A model generated the notes under the pieces. The model did no database searches, was not told where the DNA came from, and was given only the letters and a program-made list of their open reading frames with translations. 64,000 nt of DNA from ZC4RG30 sp964455685 (GTDB lineage: Bacteria > Pseudomonadota > Gammaproteobacteria > Steroidobacterales > Steroidobacteraceae), in contig CAYVZE010000001.1 of NCBI GenBank assembly GCA_964455685.1, positions 57,462 through 121,461 on the forward strand. Reading direction: 5' to 3'. Made by a program: the position numbers and the translations under genes. This document shows, one piece after another, positions 24,509-30,968 of this stretch (positions are counted from its first letter, which is position 1; every line of letters starts with the position of its first letter).

Positions 24509-24641
24509 CGCGGCAACGCTCCTGTCGCGGGAGGGCAAGTATCACCCGCAGCGTCGCGCGCCGCGAGACCTGGAAGCTATGACCGCCCCGCGGCAACCGT
24601 ACGGGGCAGCCTCGCTCCGGCGCGCTGCCGCGCGACTGCCC

Positions 24642-26819
24642 CTACTGCCGCGCGGCATTCTCCTCCGCATGCAGGGCGGCCTGCTCGGCCACCAGGAACG
24701 CCTGGATATCCGCCACATCCTCCAGGCTGAGCACGTCGGCGAAGCTGGCCATGCCATTGGGCGCCAGCACGCCACCATGCACGATGCTGGTGAAGGCCTG
24801 GTGCGTGGCCGCCGGCATGCGGAACAGGTCCGGATAGGCCGACAGCCTCGCCTCGCCGCGCGCGCCGTGGCAGAACACGCAGTAGGTGAAGAAATGGCCC
24901 GCGCCACGTCCGATGCGCTCCGGCGTCAGGTCGGGCAGTTCCGGCGGCGGCGGGGTCTGCTGCGGCTGGCGCAGCGGCGGCAGCGGGGTTGCGCCACCGT
25001 CGAGCCTGAAGGCCAGCAGCCGCCCGTAGTTCTGGTAGCGGTATGCGGCGCTTTCACGCGGATACATGGGCGCCATCGCGCCGCCGAAGCCGGCCAGCAC
25101 GGCGATGTACTGCTCCTTGTCGATCTCGTAGCTCACCGGCGCCGCCATGATGCCGGTGCCCGCCTCGATTTCCTTCAGCAGTTCGCCCTTGTCGGCCGAC
25201 AGCACCAGCAGCTTGCCTGCCGAGGTGCCGAACACCACCAGGTTGCCCGCCGTGGTCAGCACGCCGCCACCGGCCAGCTCCGAGCTGCCGATGGGCACGC
25301 GCCAGCGCTCCTCCTGCCGCACCGGGTCCCATGCGAGCAGGAACTCGCGGGTGGCGGGGTCGGGCAGGTTCGGGCGCGCGGCGATCACCGCGTCGTACTG
25401 CGCCCGCTCCGGCGGCGAGAGCAGGTCGACGAAGAAGCTGAAGGCGATGTGGTGCGCCGAATTCGTGCGACCCGGCTGCCAGCGGTACTCGCCCGGCTGC
25501 GGCCCCATCACCATGCCGGACTCGCGTGCCGGGATGTACACCAGCCCGGTCTGCGGGTTGAAGGCCATGGGCGGCCAGTTGTGGCCGCCGGCACCGGTGG
25601 GGAACACCAGCGTGGGACCCTTCTCGTAAGTGGCCTCGGGATTGATCCTCGCGCGGCCCTTCTCGTCCAGCCCCGTGGTCCAGTTCACGAACACATAGGG
25701 CTTGCCGGAGATGAACTCGCCGGTCTCGCGGTCGAGCACGTAGAAGATGCCGTTCTTCGGCGCCTGCATCAGCACCTTGCGTACGCGCCCGTCGATCTCA
25801 AGGTCCGCCAGGATCATGTTCTGCGTGGCGGTGTAGTCCCACATCTCGCCCGGCGTGGTCTGGTAGTACCAGGCCAGCCTGCCGGTGGAGGGCCGGATGG
25901 CGAGGATGGAAGCCAGGAACAGGTTGTCGCCGCCGCCCGGGCTGCGGTACCAGGGCGCCAGCGGCGAGGCATTGCCGGTGCCCACGTACAGCAGGTCGAG
26001 CTCGGGGTCGTAGTTCATCTCGCCCCATACCGTGCCGCCCAGGCCCGATGCCCAGTCCGAATCCGGCGACCACGTGGCCAGCGCCATCTCCATCTCGGGA
26101 TGCTCCGGCGGCCCCTTGGCCGGATCGCCCGGCACGGTGAAGAAGCGCCAGCGCTGCTCGCCCGTCTGCAGGTCGTAGGCGGTGATGTAGCCGCGCACGC
26201 CGAACTCGGCGCCGCTGTTGCCCACCACCACCACGTCACCGGCGACCTGCGGCGGGCCGGTGATGCTGTAGGAACGAAGGTCGCGGTCGATCAGCGTGTC
26301 CACCTTCCAGATCTCCCGTCCGTCACGGGCGTCCAGCGCGACCAGGTGGCCGTCGAGCGTGGCCACGTACACGCGGCCCTGCCAGACCTGCAGGCCGCGG
26401 CTGACCACGTCGCAGCAGGCCTTGCGGTTGTAACTGCCGTCGACGTCGGGGTCGTAGCGCCAGATCTCCTTGCCGGTGCGCGCATCCACGGCGATGGCCG
26501 AGCCCCACGGACCGGAGGCGTAGATGACGCCATCGATCACCAGTGGCGTGGCCTCCTGCCCGTGTTCCACCCGGCCGCGCCGCGAGCGGAACTCGTACTC
26601 CCAGGCAAAGCCCAGCCTGGCCACGTTGCCGTCGTTGATGTGCGTGAGCGGCGAGAAGCGGTCACCCTGCCAGTTGCGGCCCAGCGCCAGCCACTGCCCC
26701 GGCTCCTTGTCCACGGCCATCAGTCGCGCCGCATCCACCTGGCCGGGCGGTTTTCCCGTGCAGGCAGCCAGCAGCAGCATCAATCCGGGAAGCAGTGCGC
26801 GACGCATGTTCATTTCCAT
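24642..26819 (-). CDS. PQQ-dependent quinohemoprotein alcohol dehydrogenase (type II), predicted lipoprotein
   Basis: A 725-residue periplasmic dehydrogenase with an N-terminal eight-bladed propeller and a C-terminal cytochrome c domain. Seen: the vicinal cysteines NRKACCDVVSRG that contact PQQ; tryptophan-docking repeats such as AVDARTGKEIWRYDP; the catalytic Asp in GEMWDYTATQNM; and the haem motif CVFCHG with a probable Met ligand in PNGMASF. The residue two after the catalytic Asp is Thr, not the extra Asp of lanthanide-dependent enzymes, so calcium is expected. The signal ends LLLLAAC, a lipobox, unusual for this soluble family. Three in-frame ATGs (26819, 26813, 26807) compete. Oxidises an alcohol; substrate unknown. 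Confidence 0.88.
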   Translation of the reverse strand: MEMNMRRALLPGLMLLLAACTGKPPGQVDAARLMAVDKEPGQWLALGRNWQGDRFSPLTHINDGNVARLGFAWEYEFRSRRGRVEHGQEATPLVIDGVIYASGPWGSAIAVDARTGKEIWRYDPDVDGSYNRKACCDVVSRGLQVWQGRVYVATLDGHLVALDARDGREIWKVDTLIDRDLRSYSITGPPQVAGDVVVVGNSGAEFGVRGYITAYDLQTGEQRWRFFTVPGDPAKGPPEHPEMEMALATWSPDSDWASGLGGTVWGEMNYDPELDLLYVGTGNASPLAPWYRSPGGGDNLFLASILAIRPSTGRLAWYYQTTPGEMWDYTATQNMILADLEIDGRVRKVLMQAPKNGIFYVLDRETGEFISGKPYVFVNWTTGLDEKGRARINPEATYEKGPTLVFPTGAGGHNWPPMAFNPQTGLVYIPARESGMVMGPQPGEYRWQPGRTNSAHHIAFSFFVDLLSPPERAQYDAVIAARPNLPDPATREFLLAWDPVRQEERWRVPIGSSELAGGGVLTTAGNLVVFGTSAGKLLVLSADKGELLKEIEAGTGIMAAPVSYEIDKEQYIAVLAGFGGAMAPMYPRESAAYRYQNYGRLLAFRLDGGATPLPPLRQPQQTPPPPELPDLTPERIGRGAGHFFTYCVFCHGARGEARLSAYPDLFRMPAATHQAFTSIVHGGVLAPNGMASFADVLSLEDVADIQAFLVAEQAALHAEENAARQ

Positions 26820-26954
26820 CTTGCCCAGGGGAGGCGCAGGTATATCACCGTGCGCCCTTCCGGTGCATGCCTCTGCAACGCCTCCGGCGGGCTTGCCTTG
26901 GATGCCCGAACCGGCGAGTCTTTTCACCCATCACGAACCGGGACGGGGGGATAC

Positions 26955-27740
26955 ATGGACCTGGGCATCAGGGGTCGCCGCGCCATCGTCAATGGCGCCA
27001 GCGCCGGCATGGGATTTGCCGCCGCGGAAATGCTGGCCATGGAGGGCGTGGACCTGGTGATCTGCGCGCGCCGGCGCGAACGCCTCGAGGAGGCCGCCGG
27101 GCAGCTGCGCCGCCATGGCGTTTCGGTGACCGCGGTGGCCGCCGACCACAGCACCGACGAGGGCCGCCAGCGCGTACTGGAGGCCTGCCCGGAGCCGGAT
27201 ATCCTCGTGGCCACCTGCTCGCCACCGCCGCTGACGCCGGACCATCGCGCCATCACGCCGGAACAGTGGCAGTCCGCGCTGGACATCGGCCTGATGAGCC
27301 CGGTGCGCTTCATCGAGGCCGTGCTGCCGGGCATGGTCAAGCGCCGCTGGGGCCGCATCGTCAACATCACCTCCATCGCCGCCAAGTACCCGCTGGAGCT
27401 GCGCATCCTGAGCGGCGCACCGCGCGCCGCGCTGGCCAACTACACCGGCGCACTGGCCCGGCGCGTGGCGCCGGACAACGTGACCCTGAACAATGTGCTG
27501 CCCGGCATGTTCCATTCCGCCGCGGTGCAGCTGCAGCTCAACACCGCCGCGCAGCGCAATGGCACGACCTACGAGCAGGAAGTGGAGAAGTTCGTCGAAG
27601 CCTTCCAGATCCCCGCCCGGCGCTTCGGCGAGCTGCGCGAGGTGGGCTCGCTGGTGGCCTGGCTGTGCAGCGAATACGCCGGCTACATCACCGGCCAGAA
27701 CATCGTGATGGACGGCGCCACCACGCGCTCGACCTTCTGA
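26955..27740 (+). CDS. SDR family oxidoreductase lacking the canonical Tyr/Lys
   Basis: A 261-residue Rossmann protein. The cofactor loop is NGASAGMGFAAAE (TGxxxGxG variant), followed by CARRRERLE, where the arginines suggest NADP(H). Strand beta5 carries the usual Ser (VNITSIAAK). At the active-site YxxxK position, however, I read SGAPR before AALANYTGALARRVAP: Tyr is replaced by Ser and Lys by Arg. NNVLPG and the C-terminal ITGQNIVMDGA are conserved. So it resembles the divergent FabG-like subgroup without the standard triad; activity may differ. Divergent from the PQQ dehydrogenase and 3 bases upstream of an MFS gene, hence first gene of a likely operon. Confidence 0.82.
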   Translation: MDLGIRGRRAIVNGASAGMGFAAAEMLAMEGVDLVICARRRERLEEAAGQLRRHGVSVTAVAADHSTDEGRQRVLEACPEPDILVATCSPPPLTPDHRAITPEQWQSALDIGLMSPVRFIEAVLPGMVKRRWGRIVNITSIAAKYPLELRILSGAPRAALANYTGALARRVAPDNVTLNNVLPGMFHSAAVQLQLNTAAQRNGTTYEQEVEKFVEAFQIPARRFGELREVGSLVAWLCSEYAGYITGQNIVMDGATTRSTF

Positions 27741-27743
27741 TCC

Positions 27744-29060
27744 ATGAACCCTGGTCCATCCGTGCCGACCGGCGCCGGCGAGAGGCTGTACGCGCGCACG
27801 CTGTGGCGGCTGCTGCTGCCCATCGCGCTGCTGACCTTCATCAACTCCATCGACCGGATGAATGTCAGCTTCGCCGGCCAGCTCATGTCGGCGGACGTTG
27901 GCATGTCGCCGACGGTGTTCGGGCTGGGCGTCAGCACCTTCTTCCTTGCCTACCTGCTGTTCCAGTATCCGCATGCACTGCTGCTCCGGCGGATGGGCAT
28001 CCGCCCGTGGCTGCTGCTGTCCATGTCGGTGTGGGGCATCGCGGGCGTGTTGATGTCGCGGGTGCAGGACGCCACCGGCTTCATGGTGGCGCGCTTCCTG
28101 CTCGGCATGGCCGAGGCCGGCTTCGCACCCGGCATGACCTGGTACATCAGCCAGTGGACACCCCGCGCCACCCGCGCCCGCGCCATGGCGGTGGCGCTCG
28201 CCGCCGTGCCCTTCTCGCTGGTGGTGGGCGGGCCGATCTGCGGCTGGCTGCTGGGCATGGACAATCCGCTGCAGCTGGCCAGCTGGCGCTGGATGTTCCT
28301 GGTGTCCGCCATCCCCAACTTCGTGTTCGCCGTGGTGGCGGCCTTCTACTTCGTGGACCGGCCGCGCCACGCGCGCTGGCTGTCAGCCGATGAAAGCGCC
28401 GCGCTGGAGGCGCAGATCGAGGCCGAGCGCGACGGCTCCGCGCCGCCGGGCCTGCCCTGGCACCAGGGGCTTGGCGATGCGCGCATCTGGCTGTGCTGCG
28501 CGGTGTGGTTCCTGGTGATGACCGGTTCGTATGCGCTGGTGTACTGGCTGCCGCAGATCGTGCGCTCGCTGTCGCTGGCGCGCAGCGAGTTCCTGATCGG
28601 CACCCTGAGCGCCCTGCCCCAGGCCGGCGTGGTGGCCGGCCTGTTCCTGAACGCGCGCCTGTCCGACCGCAGCGGCGAGCGCCTGCGCCATTCGGCCGCG
28701 GGCTCGCTGCTGGCGGGCATTGCGCTGGCCGTGGCCGTGTTCCTGCCCGAGGGAATGGCGGTGCTGGCACTGCTGGTGGTGGCGGGCTTCGGCTTCGGCG
28801 CCACGCAGGGCGTGTTCTGGACCGTGCCGCAGGCGCTGGACATCGGTGGCGGCCACGTGCCGGTGGGTGTGATCGCGGCCATCAGCATGGCCGGCACGGC
28901 CGGCGGCATCGTCGGGCCCTCGATGCTGGGCTGGCTGCTGGAGGTAACCGGCACGCACGTGGCCGGCATCCTGGTGCTGGCGGGTTTCCTGCTCGTGGCC
29001 GCCGCGGCACTATGGCTGTGGCGCGCACCGCGGCGCGCGGAGGTCCGCCATGCCACCTGA
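27744..29060 (+). CDS. MFS transporter, anion:cation symporter (ACS) type
   Basis: A 438-residue 12-TM transporter. TM1 reads LLPIALLTFINSIDRMNVSFAG, close to the ACS hallmark NYLDRVNxSFA; the helix 2-3 loop has YPHALLLRRMGIRPWL and TM4 has MVARFLLGMAEAGFAPGMTWYISQW. These are typical of importers of carboxylates such as hexuronates, phthalate or hydroxybenzoates. It directly follows the SDR gene (3 bases) and overlaps the DUF3237 gene by 11 bases, so it is part of a tight SDR-MFS-DUF3237-SnoaL-yheU operon. An organic acid substrate is inferred. Confidence 0.88.
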   Translation: MNPGPSVPTGAGERLYARTLWRLLLPIALLTFINSIDRMNVSFAGQLMSADVGMSPTVFGLGVSTFFLAYLLFQYPHALLLRRMGIRPWLLLSMSVWGIAGVLMSRVQDATGFMVARFLLGMAEAGFAPGMTWYISQWTPRATRARAMAVALAAVPFSLVVGGPICGWLLGMDNPLQLASWRWMFLVSAIPNFVFAVVAAFYFVDRPRHARWLSADESAALEAQIEAERDGSAPPGLPWHQGLGDARIWLCCAVWFLVMTGSYALVYWLPQIVRSLSLARSEFLIGTLSALPQAGVVAGLFLNARLSDRSGERLRHSAAGSLLAGIALAVAVFLPEGMAVLALLVVAGFGFGATQGVFWTVPQALDIGGGHVPVGVIAAISMAGTAGGIVGPSMLGWLLEVTGTHVAGILVLAGFLLVAAAALWLWRAPRRAEVRHAT

Positions 29061-29541
29061 TTCACCGCTGCTGGAACGCCCGGAACTGAAGTTCGCGTTC
29101 CGCATCGTGCTGCATTTCGATGACGGACCGCGGCTGCGCTTCCAGCCCGCGCATCGCGCCGGACGGCGCGGCTTCGTGGCGGTTCAAGGCGGCGAGATCT
29201 CCGGCCCGCGCCTCACCGGCCGCGTGCTGCCGCAGTCCGGTGGCGACTGGCCGCGATTCTGGCCCGGCGGTCTGGTCGAGTTCGAGGCGCACTACCAGCT
29301 CGAGGCCAGCGACGGTACGCCCATCTACATCCACAACCAGGGCATCGCCTGGTCCTCGCCCGAGGTGCTGGCACGCATCGAATCCGGCCAGCCGGTGCGA
29401 CCCGGGGAAACTTATTGTCGCGTGACGCCGCGCTTTGAAGTGCCGGAGGGGCCGCACGAGTGGCTGGCGCGTACCCTGTTCGTCGGGCTCGGCGAACGGC
29501 GCGGCGCCAGCTCGGTGTTCGAGTACTACGAGGTCACGTGA
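29050..29541 (+). CDS. DUF3237 protein
   Basis: A 163-residue cytoplasmic protein, third DUF3237 in the window: FAFRIVLHFDDGPRL, GEISGPRLTGRVLPQSGGDWPRFWPGG, LEASDGTPIYIHNQGIAW and a C-terminal HEWLARTLFVGLGER. No signal. Its first 11 bases overlap the end of the MFS gene, so it is translated in coupling with it. Association with an SDR, an ACS transporter and a SnoaL-like gene suggests a catabolic pathway for an organic acid; the role of the protein is not known. Confidence 0.82.
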   Translation: MPPDSPLLERPELKFAFRIVLHFDDGPRLRFQPAHRAGRRGFVAVQGGEISGPRLTGRVLPQSGGDWPRFWPGGLVEFEAHYQLEASDGTPIYIHNQGIAWSSPEVLARIESGQPVRPGETYCRVTPRFEVPEGPHEWLARTLFVGLGERRGASSVFEYYEVT

Positions 29542-29549
29542 GCCCCGGC

Positions 29550-30077
29550 ATGTCAGACTCGAGGGCTATGACACTCACGGCCGCCGACCGTATCGAGATC
29601 CACGAGGTGCTGGCGCGATACGCGTGGAGCCTGGACACGGGCGACGAGGACGGATTCATCTCCTGCTTCACGCCGGACGCGGAGCTGGCCTGGGAGGCCT
29701 TCCAGGAGCCGGGCACCTGGCGCGGGCACGAAGCGCTGCGCCGCTTCATTGCCTGGTTCCGGGCCCAGCCCCAGTCGGCCGGGCGGCAGCACCATGTCAG
29801 CAACATCATCGTCGAGCCTGTGCCGCAAGGTGCGCGTGCCCGCTCCTATGTGCTGGTGGCGCTGGCCGTGGGCGACGGCCCGCACCGGCTGCACGTCATG
29901 GGCTATTACGAGGACGAGCTGGTGCGTGATGGCGGGACCTGGCGCCTGTCGCGGCGGGTCATCCGCGACTGGCGCGGCGCGGTGCTGTCGAACTTTCCCA
30001 TCCAGCCTGAGGCTCCCCGCCCGCGCCCGCCGGTGCTCGACGGATTGTGGGCCACCCGCTTCGCCGGGCCGGAATGA
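29550..30077 (+). CDS. SnoaL-like (NTF2-fold) protein
   Basis: A 175-residue cytoplasmic protein of the SnoaL_4 group: ADRIEIHEVLARYAWSLDTGDEDGFISCFTPDAEL at the N-terminus, HHVSNIIVEPV in the middle and WRLSRRVIRDWRG near the end. The Tyr/Asp/His pocket residues expected in the dehydratase-type members (Y in ARYAW, D in LDTGDEDG, H in QHHVSN) are present, so catalysis is possible. Start is ATG 29550 or 29568 (the latter has GAGGG very close). It follows DUF3237 by 8 bases and overlaps yheU (ATGA). Confidence 0.78.
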   Translation: MSDSRAMTLTAADRIEIHEVLARYAWSLDTGDEDGFISCFTPDAELAWEAFQEPGTWRGHEALRRFIAWFRAQPQSAGRQHHVSNIIVEPVPQGARARSYVLVALAVGDGPHRLHVMGYYEDELVRDGGTWRLSRRVIRDWRGAVLSNFPIQPEAPRPRPPVLDGLWATRFAGPE

Positions 30078-30292
30078 GCGTGGAAATCCCGCACGGACTG
30101 CTCTCCCCCGAAGTACTGCAAGGGGTGCTTGAGAGCGTGGTGCTGCGTGAGGGCACCGACTACGGCGAGGTGGAGCTGACCTTTGAACAGAAGGTGGCGC
30201 AATTGCGCAATGCGGTGGAACGCGGCGAGGCGCGCATCATGTTCGATCCCGTGACCGGCACGGTCACCGTCCTCCCCGCCGAGGGACGCTGA
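30074..30292 (+). CDS. yheU: YheU family (UPF0270) small protein
   Basis: A 72-residue protein. IPHGLLSPEVLQGVLESVVLREGTDYGEVELTFEQKVAQL closely follows the E. coli YheU pattern (LSPETL, FVLREGTDYG, EQKV), and the C-terminal GEARIMFDPVTGTVTVLP is collinear. YheU is found almost only in gammaproteobacteria, so it is useful for placing the organism; its function is unknown. The ATG overlaps the stop of the SnoaL-like gene, so it rides at the end of the catabolic operon. Confidence 0.88.
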   Translation: MSVEIPHGLLSPEVLQGVLESVVLREGTDYGEVELTFEQKVAQLRNAVERGEARIMFDPVTGTVTVLPAEGR

Positions 30293-30417
30293 AGGGCGCC
30301 CGCCGACCACTGCCACGGCATCCTCCTGCAGGATATTCCTGCGTGAATGAATTTTCGTGTGAGAATCCGCCAGTCAACCCATCGCCCCTGCGGGCGCAAT
30401 TCCAAGGAGAAGAAGCA

Positions 30418-30729
30418 ATGAAAAGGACCGTTCGAAGCCTGGTTGCCACCGTGCTCGTGGCCACCGCGGTGCCGGCCATCACCCTCGCCGCCGATGCCAA
30501 GGGCTACTCGGTGAACGATACCCAGGTGGGCGTGCTGCTGGATGATCCGGCCGCCAACGAAGTACTCAAGAAGATGATCCCCACGGTCTATGCGAACGAG
30601 ATGTTCCAGACCATGGGCCGCGAGCTGACGCTGAAGGCCATCCAGCAGTACGAGCCGGATGCGCTCAGCGACGAGAACCTCGCCAAGCTCCAGGCCGAGC
30701 TCGACAAGATCAAGCCGAAGGACAAGTGA
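30418..30729 (+). CDS. Small exported protein of unknown function
   Basis: A 103-residue protein with a clear Sec signal (MKRTVRSLVATVLVATAVPAITLAAD). The mature 75 residues are predicted mostly helical and contain YSVNDTQVGVLLDDPAANEVLKKMIP and TLKAIQQYEPDALSDENLAKLQAELDKI. I recall a similar helical segment at the C-termini of some secreted hydrolases of proteobacteria, but this is from memory and unverified. AAGGAG lies 9 bases before the ATG at 30418. It stands alone, 126 bases after yheU, and is followed by a good terminator, so it is likely its own transcript. Confidence 0.75.
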   Translation: MKRTVRSLVATVLVATAVPAITLAADAKGYSVNDTQVGVLLDDPAANEVLKKMIPTVYANEMFQTMGRELTLKAIQQYEPDALSDENLAKLQAELDKIKPKDK

Positions 30730-30771
30730 TCGCACGGCGTCAGTCCTGGCGCCAATAACCGTCAGTTCTTA

Positions 30772-30793
30772 AGGCGCCCCATCCGGGGCGCCT
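30772..30793 (+). terminator. Terminator after the small exported protein
   Basis: AGGCGCCCC (30772-30780) and GGGGCGCCT (30785-30793) form a perfect 9-bp stem with an ATCC loop, 43 bases past the stop; a pyrimidine-rich GCCCTTTGCC follows. Confidence 0.65.
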
Positions 30794-30859
30794 GCCCTTT
30801 GCCGCAGCACCCCGACGCAGGTTGCGTCGTCAAGAAAATCCCGCTGCAAGGAATTCTTG

Positions 30860-30888
30860 TTCACATCGCAGGGATTCGGTGTTATAGA
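30860..30888 (+). promoter_or_regulatory. Sigma-70 promoter for the TonB receptor operon
   Basis: TTCACA (30860-30865; 5/6 to TTGACA) and TATAGA (30883-30888; 4/6 to TATAAT) are separated by exactly 17 bases. It lies about 80 bases upstream of the receptor ATG, in an AT-richer patch than the surroundings. Confidence 0.5.
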
Positions 30889-30968
30889 TTTCCTACCCGA
30901 AGGAATTAACCCTCGGGCGTACAACAACAACGATTCACGTGCAGATGCACGTGCAACAGGGGGCCACG

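Noticed and set aside
24642..26819. Lanthanide-dependent (XoxF/PedH-type) dehydrogenase
   Set aside because: The residue two positions after the catalytic Asp is Thr, not the extra Asp diagnostic of lanthanide enzymes.
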